Assembly: GCA_964036045.1 (NCBI GenBank)
Contig: OZ038385.1
Coordinates: 55,877,919 to 55,941,918 of the forward strand
From: Eutreptiella sp. 'Long Island Sound 2002'
Taxonomy: Eukaryota; Euglenozoa; Euglenophyceae; Eutreptiales; Eutreptiaceae
Reading direction: 5' to 3'
DNA length: 64,000 bases
The notes beneath the pieces are model-generated. The model did no database searches. It had not been told where the DNA came from and saw only the letters and a list, made by a program, of their open reading frames with translations. The first letter of the stretch is position 1, and each line of letters starts with the position of its first letter. The position numbers were made by a program, and so were the translations under genes. This document shows positions 24,188 to 35,902 of this stretch, piece by piece.

Positions 24188-24600
24188 TCAGCGTTGTCCT
24201 GTGCACTCCATGTTTGCAGGCGGCTGCATGTTGTCTCCATTGTCCACTAAGAACGCAACGGTTGGCTCCTTTTTGACGCTTTTTTGTTGAGTGGATATGG
24301 TGTGTGTGGGGAGACAGGCCTTACCCATGTTTTTCCCAGGTCTTGTATTTGTTGTTGGCCTTTGCCACGGTTTTTTGCAGCTTCCACCACCTCCATCATT
24401 CAATTGTGGCATCTGCTTTTCGCCATACACATTTCCCAAGATCTGCCGAAAAGAAAACAGGATTGCGGATTTACGATCCTCTTTTTGCAGTGTCTTGCGA
24501 TAAAATTTTGACTTAATTTCATCAAACCATTTGGTGCAGGAACAGGTTGCAGCGTGATTGCATAGCTGCCTGCAGTGCCGCATTCTTCATCTGACACATT
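24188..24600 (-). CDS. Candidate exon, unidentified
   Basis: On the minus strand a textbook acceptor (CCTGTTTTCTTTTCGGCAG, about 24438) opens a frame of some 40 codons up to a possible donor ATGG|GTAAGG near 24315; the uninterrupted frame continues to 24188. Two frames are open and I cannot choose between them. No domain is recognised. It may be upstream of the broken signal at 23.3-24.0 kb. Confidence 0.2.
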
Positions 24601-24625
24601 TGCAGCAATACATTTTTTGGATTTA

Positions 24626-24790
24626 CAGATACCGGCAATGCAATTTGAATGTTTTGACTATCCAGTTTGAAAAAACTCTTTTCCAATCTAAATCGCAAGA
24701 TTGTTGGAATTAGAGATACCGACATCGCAACTTGAATGTTTTATCTATTCAGTTTGAAAAAATCACTTTCCAATCTAAATCGCAACAATC
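24626..24790. repeat. Tandem duplication, 87-bp period, two copies
   Basis: Copies begin at 24626 and 24713, each opening AGATACCG and closing TTTCCAATCTAAATCGCAA, with scattered substitutions (about 85 percent identical by eye). AT-rich, no coding signal. Confidence 0.75.
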
Positions 24791-26104
24791 TGTGCGAAAA
24801 GGGCATTATCGACCCAACAATTGGTGAATTTATTTCGATCCGTAGTACCAAATTGGACATGTAGTGAGAGTGGAAATTGGAGTCACACTAGCTAATGTAC
24901 CATGTTTGCGCATTGACTTGGGGACGAAAGGTACGATGTTTCACAGTTTTTGGCATTAGACATAGTAAAAGGCATCGGGAATCAATTATTGAAACACCAA
25001 ATATTGTTCTAAAAAGAAAGAAATCCGATTTTTGGCCCAGGTTGGCTGGTTGGAAACAACGAGATTGGACCTTTGCGCGCTAAGGTAAAAGCACCAATTA
25101 GTGTACCAAATCGATCTGAAGCTGCTAGCTACAATTAATGCTGACCTTGGTAAATTCATAATGTTTTTGGGCAAATGCCAAAGTTTCCAATTGTTTGTGG
25201 TTCGATACGGAAAAGATTTATTACTCTTCGTGAGAACGAGGCGCCAAGGGACACAGGATTAGCCAAGCCACTCAAAAGGCCAGCAAGGCATTTGGGCAAA
25301 CACTTAAGAAGGGGAGACAGGCCCGGCACCATATCCGGCACCCGAGCCACGTGCTGCAAAGTGCCGAAGGGTCAATGATCCATACCAGCCTTTGTGGTAT
25401 ACTCTGCGTGTGAGTTGGCATCGTCCAATAACAAATTGCATAAAATCGGTGATGCTTTTGATTGGTATGTTGGCTACCAAAGTAGCATCAATTACAACAT
25501 GTTTAACGTGGAAAAGAAGTGTTTCAAAACGCGAGCCGGATCGGCTAAAGCAATGGCATCTTGAGATAAATTTGTGTCGTGTGCAAAGTTATTAGACAAG
25601 TGAAAACATTTGCGACTGAAATGTCGTTTGCATAGTTTGAAAAGCTGCTTTTGGATGAAATTTTGAGCATAAAAGGAAAATGGTGTGGCACCCAAAAAAT
25701 GCAACGCAATGGACCAAGAAGAAGATACCGCTTACAAATTGTGGCACATATCATGACCCATGCATTTGGGAAAGGCTTGATTTGAGTTCGATTCAGTGGG
25801 AAAATATTGAGTGATGGATGGAGTGTGGCACCATACCGCGGCCAATGATGATCAAAAGAAGACAATGAAAATATTACACAGCCTGGAAAAAAAAGTGCAA
25901 ATGGCGAAGTTGATGCACGAAGCCTTCTTACATTTCTCGGTCCATTTGCTACTTTAGGATGGGTACATGAATCATTCCAAGGAGTTGATGCGTGCTTGTG
26001 CATTGCTATGCCATGAGATCCCCAACCAATGCAGTAAATTCCTTAACTTTGCATATTGCATTCATGACGCCAACATCGCAAAATGGATGAAAATGTAGCT
26101 CCTA

Positions 26105-27180
26105 CCAAAAAACCACCCAAGATGTATCAAAAAACCCACCGTTTTGTACCAACCCCCCCCCCCCCCGGCAGATACCAAAAAACCTCCCAAAATGACCAAA
26201 CATGCATCACCAAAAACACCGTTTCTACCTTGTTGTGGAACCCTGTGGCAGCCATGCGTCCACTTGGTTCTCTCACACCCTCCTCCTGCACCCCATTGCT
26301 GAAGCTTGTTCATCCCAAACCCCGTCCCAACCTTGTGCCCATGTGCACCCCCTAAACATGTCTCAAGCACCATCGCAGACCCCATGCCCCAACAACAGCC
26401 ATAAATAAACCCGCACCCTCCCCTGCCCTGCCCACGTTGCCTTGCAATACGCATTCAAAGAGCAATGTGAAGCAAAACACTGAGTGTACACTCACACTTA
26501 GTTCCATGACCTTCCATTCCCTTTCCTACCTCCATGCCTCAAATCCGCCTAAATGGACCAACAATATGCACTACTAGCAGATCTAGACCTAGGCATACAA
26601 TTTTGGGTGCGGGGGGGGGGGTGACAGTGCTGAGGATGCACCTAACACCCTACCTGGGCGCCCACATCCCACTCACTCCCGGAGGGTATTAAAACAAAAC
26701 CCAGAAACTGACCCGACAAAATGTACTGAAAATCCCAGATGTGTACTCGAAACCCACTGAATTGTATCATAAACCCCCTAGTTGCACCGCAAAACCCCCC
26801 TAATTGTGCCATGAACCCCCCCCCCTCGAAATGTACCGAAAAACCCTCCAAAACGTACCAAAAAAACTCCGAAATGTACCAAAAAAACACCCAAAATATA
26901 CCAACCCCCCCCAAAATGTACCAAAAAACCTTCTCGTCAAATACCAAAAAAAATACCAAAAGTACCCCCCCCCCTCCACAACCCCCAAAAAGTACCAAAA
27001 AAACCCAAAATGTACCAAAAAACTCTCCGCAAAACCCCTAAATGTACCAGAAAACCCCCCGTGGGGGGTTTTTTTGGAACATTTTGGGGGGGTTTTGGTA
27101 CATTTGGGCCAGAGTGTTTTTTTTTTTACATTGTGCGCCAGAGCGAAGGGTTTTTTGGTATTCACGAGATGAAAATGGCC
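26105..27180. repeat. Degenerate GTACCAAAAAACCCC array with inverted end
   Basis: From about 26105 to 26230, and densely from 26700 to 27060, the sequence is built of roughly 17-24-bp units of the form AAATGTACCAAAAAACCCCC. At 27040-27115 the orientation flips: AATGTACCAGAAAACCCCCC is followed after a few bases by its complement GGGGGGTTTTTTGGAACATT, and more inverted units follow. The open frames here are artefacts of the repeat. Confidence 0.7.
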
Positions 27181-27547
27181 CAAATAGAACCCATAACTAC
27201 GGATTAACAACACCTGGGCCATTGTCATAATTCTTGCCATATCACACATGATGCTGCAAAAATGCCTTTCATTTGGTTATCCGTTTGTTCTCCACCTTCA
27301 AAACTGCCAATTAATTGCAAACTGAGTGCACTAATTTGCCCTTGTAAACGGGTTTCATGTGACGTACTAGTGGTGCAAATGAATGTTCCTCTTGCCAGAA
27401 TGTGCACTGATGCTTGTTAGCAGATCATTGTAATCTTTGCAAAGGATTCTAGTTTTTGTTGTGGGACAAATCCACGCTACAAAAACAAGCGGTCTTACCC
27501 ATCAACTATTGGGTTTCCCTTTTGCATTAATCCGGCAGCCATAGGTT

Positions 27548-27776
27548 TGGTTCAACCGCATGGGGCCTAAAACTGGGTTGGCGCTGTCCGTGGTCTGTTC
27601 TCTAGCATGAAATCTGTTGCAAACAAAATAATATGCAGCTCAAAATCTCCGCGGTAAGGTTCAAAAGCATGGGGCCTGAAACCCCGGGGTTGGTGCTGTC
27701 CATAGTCTGTTTTCTAGCATGAAATCTGTTGCAAACAACACATTCAAAATAAGATGCAGCTCAAAATCTCCGCAAC
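27548..27776. repeat. Tandem duplication, about 109-bp period, two copies
   Basis: Two copies start at 27548 and 27657 (GGTTCAA..GCATGGGGCCT) and share CTAGCATGAAATCTGTTGCA and GCAGCTCAAAATCTCCGC. An 11-bp insertion distinguishes the second. No coding signal is seen. Confidence 0.75.
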
Positions 27777-28556
27777 TACAATCCTTCTTCAAAGCTGATC
27801 AGAACTCTTTTATGGCGGCTTTGGTCCCACCAGCAGGGAAAAAATTGTGCCAATTTGGCAATAAACATGCGTGCCATATCCAAATCTCCTTCTTACCCAG
27901 GGATATGTGGGAACCACACCCCTTGATGCACTCATGAGATATGAGATGTTCAAACTTCCTGCCCCCCCCCCCCCGCCCCCCCTACACACATTCCATTGAC
28001 ACCTCTTTGTGCTGTGCAGTATCTGCATTACTGCCATCTCTTCTTTGTGGCATCATTGATGCGCGTTTGCATTTCGGCTTGAGAGATTTGTTGAATCCGC
28101 TTCATAGGCCAAATAGAGCGGATTTGCCCTTCTTGTGACCAGTTCAGTCATTGCCTCGCTTGTCTTGCACCTTGCATCTTTGGTGTGTGGAGTTCCCCAC
28201 CGCTGGAACATCAATGACTTGCAGTAAAGCAGAAAATGGACGTGGAAACTCACTTTGAGGGCATTTGTATGGAAACACCCACATCCCCAATGAATCACTC
28301 CGACCAAAACTTTCAACACTGGTGTTACAGCGTGCTGCAAAGAGAGCACTCTCAAAAGCAAATCCCAAGAGACTGGTTGAACCTACACTGAATGCTTTCT
28401 TGTGGACCATTATCATGGGTCACAGATTAACCCTTCCTCGCTCGTATTTCACCTCCCCCTCAGAGTGAAATTGTCACTCTAATTAAGTGTGCTGTTGTGC
28501 AAAACTGTGGCGGCAAGGGGGCGTGAACCATCCAGACCAGGGTCCAGGCCTTGAAA

Positions 28557-28660
28557 CGGCGGCCGAAAGATCAACCACGTTTCGTCCGCCCGGGGCGGCC
28601 GAAAAACCAAACACTTTTCGTACCCCCGGGGCGGCCGAAACACCAAACCACTTGTCGATG
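28557..28660. repeat. Three copies of a 36-bp GC-rich repeat
   Basis: Units with GGCCGAAA occur at 28561, 28597 and 28633, exactly 36 bp apart. Because 36 is a multiple of three, a minus-strand frame (28483-28782) reads a 12-residue repeat built on FGxSAAPGxRxV. The composition differs sharply from the AT-rich flanks. Whether it is translated is unknown. Confidence 0.6.
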
Positions 28661-29103
28661 AAACTTTGCCACACACTCAAGCAATTGCTACCTTTGGGTA
28701 AGCAACGAGCAAAAAAGAAAAGAAAATGAGTACTGCAGAAATGACAAAATACATCAAAATATCTACATCTATTGTTTGCCACATGGTCAGCACTTCAGCT
28801 GGCCAAAAGCACAGGCTGCTCTATTTACAAAGGACACAGAATTGGGCAAAACAGATTATCAAGCAGACACCCATCCAGACACCCAGGCCTGGCTGATGGA
28901 TGAGATTCAAAAACAGCAATAATCATGAAGAGAAAAATGTTCTCCGTCAACATTGCAAAACCACCCTGGGTTTTCAAACATTGGTGCAGTTGGAACCCAC
29001 TATGCTCTCCGAAATGGTGGACACTTCACGCATGCTGGTCTGCTGAACGAACTTCAAAGCTCGGAATGCGTCCAATAATTGTCGAATCAGTGGTGGGCCT
29101 CGC

Positions 29104-32100
29104 CTAAGCCTGTGCAGTGGTGGACATTGACCTGGCCATGGCTGTCATGGACCTTGGTCGACTACAGACCACAGTGGACTTGGATCGCGTTTGGCCCTTT
29201 CGGATTTTGCTGGGCAACGGCTGTGGCCGATGGATTAGCGCCTTCCTCAGAGCTTTCAAAACGCGAGCTTCATTTTCCTGTGGAACAAGGAAAAGAGAAA
29301 GCGAGCAGGTCAACGTCAGCTTGTTGTGCACAAGCGATTCCTTGAGCACCCATGCCATACTTGATTCTCCTTTTCCTGTATGGCCGTTGCTTCCTTCTTG
29401 GCTTGCTCTTTCAGCTTTCGACCACTGTCCCAAGCTGCACGCCTGGCTGCCCGTCCATCACTCTTCAGCTCAAAAGCCTGCCAGGTGCAAATGGGACGTG
29501 TGGGGATGGCTGTGGTTGTCCACCACCGCATTCCTCCTTCACCGCCTCCTGCATGCTGGAGTCACACATTGCATCCTTGCACATGTGTTCGTTATCAGCA
29601 CCTGGGGCACACACGCTGCTTGGACATGCTGCTTCAAATGGGCGGTGTTCAGATCAAATGACTTTGAATAATCTGAATTGGTCATTCTTACCAATTGACG
29701 ACCAGAAAAGATCCCAAATCCAATCAAATCACGTTGCAGTCAGGTGGTTAGATCACCAGGAAAACAAACAAAAACAGCAAAACAAGGACAAACAAAACCA
29801 ACCACTGAGGACTGCATTCCAATCACCATAACATGCAGTGCACCTTCCCCACGAATACAGCAAAATGTTCAAAAGCAAAGGGTTCACGTTCGTTTCCAAC
29901 CATAAACAAAACCGACTTCTACTTCGGACAGGCTCACATCAGACCAAGCCTTAAAACGAAAAAAAACCACTCAGGCAGGGGCACGTATCCCAGTGGCAAA
30001 ATGGCAAAATCAAGACCTCACTACGATGCCCTAGCCGCGGGAGCACCTTCCAACAGGTCCCCTTTGTTGGTTCTGTCATCGGATACCTTGATCCACCCTG
30101 CACTCCATTGGTGCACGTTCAGGGAACTGCCCTTTGAATGTTGTCATGTCTCCTGTCATCACACGGCACCGCATCCAACATGTACTTTGCAATAAATGAA
30201 CACACGAGCACGACACACTGCAGGCAACCCCCCCTCAACACACCATCAAGCACCAACGTTCCCAAAGAAAATTTTGCTGTGCTGTGACATGCATCAAGCC
30301 GTTTGTGGGGGTGTAGGTCACTTGTCCAGAATTGAAAGGGCACCAAAAATCACTGCCCTACTCCTCCCCAAAGCATCCCCAACCACCTGTGCAAACAGGT
30401 CCTCCACTTACTGCCGCTTGTTGTTACTTTTGTTGACATACATGATTGCCAAAAAAAAAAAGTTACCACGTGTCATTATTCATATGCAGGCAACCATGTT
30501 TGAAAATGTGGCCCATCAGACTGAATGCCCTGACCATATGACATGCAGACCAAGGGCACCAAATTAAAAAAGGTGCTTCTCCAATTGCCCACCCTAAACA
30601 GCCTGCTATTCCTGGTTGCCTCCTTGTTCTTCTTGGGTTGTGTTGTCCCCTCCTGAGTGGGTTCAGCGGTGGACATCAGAAGACAGAGAGGAATGTTTTC
30701 AAAGGAGGAGGAGTACCATCTGCCCATCAACTACACAAGACCATCAAAATTACAGTGTGCTGTGGCATGCTTCAAACGCCTCACCAACAATCTCAAATTC
30801 CGGTGCTGCAGCATGTTTCAACCGTTGGTGCTTGAACACCATGACTTCCCCTGTGTGACATTCCGTCGGGTTGCTGTTTCTTTACGGGGCCCTGGACAGT
30901 CACCCGTTCTCCCCTTCGTGTGCTGCGTCGGGTCGCTGCGTTCTGACGGCCGCTGCGGCATTGGTGTCGTAGCCGGGTTAGCGGAGCCCAGTAGTTGGCG
31001 CACTGGGGTGGTGCTGGTTGTCGCAGACGTCGTTTTATAGTCTTTGCTGCCCACTCCCCTCAGGATCCTGATCGCCTCGCCGCGTTTCTGTGTGCTCAAT
31101 TGCTCCGCTGCTCCGCGTGTCGTTCAGGTTGTCTGCCCCCTGCATGCCGCGCTGTGCGAGCCCCACGTGCCCGCACCTTCGTTGGTGTTGTGCGCACCTC
31201 CGCGGGTGGCGTGTGCTCCTTTGTGGTTGACGTGGGTGTCGTGTGTGCGTCTGTGGTGGCATGGGTGGTTGGTGCCGGGCAAGTCTCCCGAAGATTCCAC
31301 CTCCGCCTCCCGTGTGTTCAGCAATGTGTTTTCCACGTGCAAATAGGGGGGCTGGGGTTGGGGGAGAGAGAGGAATGTGTATTTTGGGGGGAACCTCCGA
31401 CAAAACCAGGGTGGGAAGAAGGGTCGGGAGACCGAATTATGTAGAGATTCAATTTGACAAAAAGACTAACAAGCAAATGCATGAAAATGCAAACTGAGGC
31501 AATGCACTCCACAGTCTGACATGAGTGCGTAAGGGGGAGGGGGCAAATCACCAGTGGCAGCACCGGGCAGGAGAATGCACAGCCTTCCACGCTTGACTGC
31601 AAGGCTTCCATTAGCACACATGGCTGACCAATGAGCAATGATATCAGGGATGCTCCCAGTGCTCCCAGCAGACCTCCTGTGTACCTTAACATTGCCCCCC
31701 GAATCCAAGTCCAGATCCCCCCCATGCCCTCCCTGCACCCCCGAGATATGCCGGAGAATTGTTTTGCTGTGCATGCTGTGGATCAATCTCAAGATACATT
31801 TCAGGGCAGAAAATAGCTCACCTGTATCTCAGTCAAGGGTCTCGTGCCTCGCGGCGTTGCTGGAGGTTTGGCAAAATCCTGGAGATTCCACGGCTGCGCC
31901 TTGAACACAAACGGCTTTTCTGGGGTTTTGTTCTGCACAGACCGCAACCATATCCCAAAGTGTGCAACATGCACACCCACGAACACAACTGGCAAAACTC
32001 AAACAGTGCTCCATGGCACTTGCACATGCACCCCCTTGCATTCGTATTCGTGTGCACATGCGATTGCAAGACCCGGGGCCAAGCTGCAACAGACCAAATG

Positions 32101-33988
32101 ACTACATTATTCCCACTGCACTTGCCAATGGCCAATGAGACCTCTGGCTCTCCAAACCTGGCGGCTTGTTGCACAACGCTGTTCGGTAGCAAGGGTGTAG
32201 GGCATGGTCTCAATTTTGCGGTTGGGTAAAACTGGACGGAAAGGCGTTGTCAGCGGCATCGGGCTTGCCTGGGCAGATATACAACACAGGGGGTAATTGC
32301 AGTACGTGAATCCTCACATTTCATTGTCCCTCTCAACGCAACGCGGAACGCTTTGGAAGGGAAGGGGGGATGGGAGGGTCAGAGTGGGAGGGGGGACCCC
32401 CCCATTTCTTGAGGTTTGAGGGTCCTTTTTCCTGGTGGAGAAAACCTGAGCAAAGACCTCTACACGGCAATAATCTTCGCGGGACCAGTGCGGACCAAGG
32501 GGGGGGGGGTGACCTAATTAAAAAAACAGACAAATGCAAACCAGAGGTAATGCACTCCACAGTCAGGCATAAGTGCATCTTTATTCTCTATGCCAAACCT
32601 GGACCAGGGGGGGGGGGGGTCGGGTGCTTGGCCGCAGTGCAGGTTCCCTCAGGCCATCAGGCACGCAATATGCACATACTTTGAACCGGTGCACAACTCC
32701 ATTCTGCTGCTTTGTTGCTTGCTTGAGTAAATGTTTTTCTTCTTCCCTTTCCAAAAATCTAAAGCCTTCAGGGACGGTGGAAGGCCTCTTTTCGAGTTTC
32801 GGAATTCCAGAGTCACCGCAGCTAAAAATCTGTCGAGAAACCATCAAGAGGGCCAATATGGGAAGGCTTGTTCCCTCGATGCCAAGTCACAAACTCAGCA
32901 CACCTTCCGATTCAGTGAAGTAGCTTTAAAAGGGGTGACAACTGGCGTACTTGGGTCCGTGTTCGGCTTGTGCAAAGCTGCTTGCTTGTGCAAGAATTTT
33001 TGTTCTTCCCTTTCCAAAAATCTGAAGCCTTCAGGAACGGTGCAAGGTTTCTTTTCCACTTTCGGAATTCCGGAGTCACTGCAGCTGAAAATCTGTCGAG
33101 ATTATGGGCGGTGGCCGACATGGGAAAGCCACGCAATCCCCCTGACGAACTCAGCACACCTTCCGATTCAGTGAAGTTGCCTTAAATGGGGTGACAACCG
33201 GCGAATTCGGGGCTGTGTTCGGCTTATGAAAAAGTGCACGTGTGTCAGTGCTCAAACTGAAGGGCCGAGGGACCGTGCGGCTTGGCAGACTGGAATCGCA
33301 TGGCTCTGGCACACGTTTGAATCGTGGGGGCGTCAAGGAATACCACTTCGCGATTTGCACCGAAAGCGGAATATACTGGAAGGACAGGTAGACAGGATAG
33401 TATTCGCAAACACACTGCCCCAAACCGAGAGTGAACCGCTAATCAGCGCTGCTTCATAGACGTCACATGAGAGGTTCACAACCTGCGTCCTGCACCTCAG
33501 GAATGCTCCCACCCTCCAATACGGATGCAGTTCTGTTGTGTGCACGCCAGCAGGGTCGTTAAATAAAACGCACGGAACCTCAACCACACAAGCTGCATAC
33601 AAAATACCTCCTCCTCTTCGCCAGTGGAGGAATTTTGCGGTCTCATTTCCGCCCGCTCACTTGTGTAGAGATTGAAAGGTTGCGGTCGGGTCAAGGAGGG
33701 TTTTTGGTAAGCCTGTGAAAGCAAACGGTTGCATCTCGTGAAGTGCAGGCATTCAGGTGAAGCAGTATCATCCAGGGTGCATTTACGGACCTGGGAGGAA
33801 GAAGCTGCTCTGGCAAAGCGCTGAGGAACGCTGTGCTGAAATTTAAACACAGCCTCTGCAAGTGTGGGACTACACTTTCGCTTCTTGGAGGCTGGCGTAC
33901 TCAACTCGGTCGCCTTCCTCTTTGTGGAGGGCGTTGGTGCACTGAAATCATAGTATTTCGGGCAATCGAATTCAAAGTTCAAATCCAT
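29104..33988 (-). CDS. TPX2: TPX2-like spindle assembly factor, seven exons
   Basis: Read as complement(29104-29277, 29361-29477, 31822-31932, 32680-32829, 32904-33092, 33160-33375, 33608-33988); all junctions are phase 0 with GT-AG introns, giving 445 residues. The N terminus has FEFDCPKYYDF, like the Aurora-binding start of TPX2. Then come the family's hallmark steps: LTRPQPFNLYTSERA, YIPLSVQIAKW with LTPPRFKR, TVPRPFSLSTDTRA, two TVPEGFRFLEREE units, PEKPFVFKAQPW and PLTEIQAFELKSDGRA. The C terminus is the TPX2 domain with a basic coiled coil and ALRKALIHRPQPLP. TPX2 proteins bind microtubules, activate Aurora kinase and drive spindle assembly in the nucleus. At 445 residues it is shorter than animal or plant TPX2 (about 750), but both ends are present. 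Exons at 32680-32829 and 32904-33092 are tandem duplicates. A further C-terminal exon is not excluded. Confidence 0.85.
31470..31545 (-). repeat. Dispersed AATAAA-family repeat, partial copy, in a TPX2 intron
   Basis: The stretch AATGCACTCCACAGTC, followed by an ATGAGTGCGTAAG-like block and a purine run, matches the inverse of the block at 19.2 kb and the copy at 32.5 kb, but has lost the AATAAA-complement part. It lies in the 2.3-kb intron between TPX2 exons 5 and 6. Confidence 0.4.
32495..32650 (-). repeat. Dispersed AATAAA-family repeat (copy 2, inverted)
   Basis: On the minus strand the order is poly-C, CCAGGTTTGGCATAGAGAAT, AAAGATGCACTTATGCC, GTGGAGTGCATTACC, GTTTGCATTTGTCTG, TTTTTTTAATTAGGTC and a second poly-C run. 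It is the fullest copy of the family in the window, about 150 bp, and lies in the intron after TPX2 exon 4, in the transcribed orientation of that gene. Confidence 0.55.
32680..33160 (-). repeat. Tandem duplication of an exon-intron unit in the TPX2-like gene
   Basis: Two head-to-tail copies of about 255-265 bp cover exon 3 (32904-33092) and exon 4 (32680-32829) with their upstream introns. Both exons follow an identical acceptor TCTCGACAG, encode IFSC(S/G)DSGIPK and TVPEGFRFLERE, and are preceded by introns beginning GTGTGCTGAGTT. The end of exon 3 (PVVTPFKATSLNRK) is also shared with exon 2. Phase is conserved, so the duplication adds a module without breaking the frame. Confidence 0.75.
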
Positions 33989-35810
33989 GTTCTGGTGAAA
34001 GCAACCATGAGCATTTTCTCCAAGTGTGCCGAAGAACCCCCCATTCCCTTAACAAGCATGAGCAATTTCACCAAGTGTGCCTAAGAAGCCCCCATTCCAG
34101 AATTTGTTTCGGACCGATGGGAAAGAAAATTTGGACCCCCTTGCATTCGGAGAACCCCCTGAAATTGCAGAACCAGGCTAGCTGAGCACAGGATGCTTTT
34201 CCTGCAAGACTAAAAAGACTGCACAGAAGAATCGAATTCAAGGGGGGATGCGAAATTCGCGGACGGCTGTCAATGTCATTGACACACGCCTTGGATTGTC
34301 GCACTATTGTTTAAGTTGCATTGCAAAAGTCATGTGTGTTGCGAGGCGCGCGGCCAGGAGGGCAAACCCCGCTAACTTGGACTGAAGCTAGGGTGGGTCA
34401 AGGAAATTTCAAAACGTGTTTGCGCTGCGCGGCCGCTGCGCTTCTGTGTCAGCTCCCTCCTTTTTTGTAAGCCTGGAAATGGGGTGCTTTTAGGGTATGA
34501 AACCGCCAGAAACCTCCAGCCGCCGGAACTTTTGCGATATCCTTTGTTTTTACCAAATTTCAATGATTTATCATAGAAATCCAACACGTACCAGAATTTT
34601 CTTTTGATAGTTCGATTATCCATCTCAATCTAAGTATATTCCAGCTTTCTAAAGTCTGACACCCGTTGGATTTCTTGTACTTTTCGACGTCCATTGCGGA
34701 ACAGCTTACAATGCAAATGACGGACTGAGGGAACGGAAAGGCAAAACACGCAAAATCATGTGTAATTTTACACGCCATTGACCATGGTGCAACATAGAGT
34801 ACCTGACTCCGCTCAAGAAAAGTGAAAAATTGATGGATTCTTGCCGAACGAGTTGGAGGAGCAAGCACGGACAAGCACGCATTAAGCAAGCACGTGTTAA
34901 ACGAGGCAAAATGCAAATGGGACATATGTCCCCCACCCACGTTTACCCCTAGTAACCTTCACACAACTCAAATGTACCACAAATTTTGCCTTGCGCACCA
35001 CCATTGTGAGGTGTAATGACAAGTTACAAATGCTCAACATACTTAGATGCACGTGACTTTGTCTTACCCACTCTTCGTTGAATGGTTGGCACGGCAAAGC
35101 GAGGCAATACGGTGACTTATCAAAGTAACATCACAAAACCAAGTTGAAAATGCGAGTGTAGATGGTGTGCTTTCGTCTCCACATTGCATGGGCCTCGTGC
35201 ATGTGCATGTGCATGTGAACCTCCATCTTCTTGGCAAGCCTGGTTTTGCCCTTGAGGGGCTCCTCTAACTCCAACTTCGCTTGCTTTGCACGGCCTCTCT
35301 TTACCACCTAACTTGAGTGTTCCAGGGCAAACAATTTGGAGCTGTCCCAATCCAGTGAGGTCCTTCAACCTTCCGCCCCCCCCCCCAACTGTAGACCCGG
35401 GTCTTATAATTTTGATCCCCTGAGCCCGGCTAGGTGGGTCTTATATAGTGGTCTCTTTCAAGAGGGTCTTACACTTCTTTGATCCGGAGCACACTGTGAC
35501 CTATTTTCTCAGCCACCAAAGAATGCCGGTTTTGGTGACGCAACTTTTATCCGTTTTCATTCTTCAACCAGCAAGCAAGTCAAGCGAGACAACACATTGG
35601 GAGGAGGTCACACCAACCTGTGCAAGGCTTGACTCGGAATTAGCCACTGGAGCATTGGGAAGGGGTGCCCTCTGCGGTGTCCGCTTTGGCTTCTACATTG
35701 GTGTGAGCATACGCGCGGTGGTTGGAAAACCATGTCACAACCCCATGAAATATCATTTTAACATGTTTTTCTGGTAGTGAAACAGGTTACATGGCCAAGG
35801 AATACGGATT

Positions 35811-35902
35811 AATAGCCCGTTTTGCTGGCAGAAAACGGGTTAACCTTGCCAAAATTGTGGACTAGGTTAACCCGTTTTTTGCCAAAAAAAGGGGGGGCTA
35901 TT
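35811..35902. repeat. Imperfect inverted repeat, about 36-bp arms
   Basis: The left arm (35811-35846) begins AATAGCCCGTTTTGCTGGCA and ends AACGGGTTAACCT; the right arm (35864-35902) is its complement, with extra A and G in the homopolymer runs. The loop is 17 bp. It could be a foldback element or extruded cruciform. Confidence 0.7.

Larger units (their letters stand above)
20964..29103. other. Gene-poor convergent intergenic region
   Basis: Between the 3' ends of the GTPase and TPX2-like genes I find no complete gene. The stretch holds a 5S rRNA-like sequence, several short tandem duplications, a degenerate poly-A/C repeat array and fragmentary minus-strand coding signals at 22.8-24.6 kb, each listed on its own. 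The remaining parts, about 25.1-26.1 kb and 27.2-28.5 kb outside the duplications, show no support for genes. Confidence 0.5.

Noticed and set aside
33226-33459. Plus-strand open frame opposite TPX2 exon 2
   Set aside because: It is a shadow of a well-supported minus exon with TPX2 motifs and phase-matched introns.
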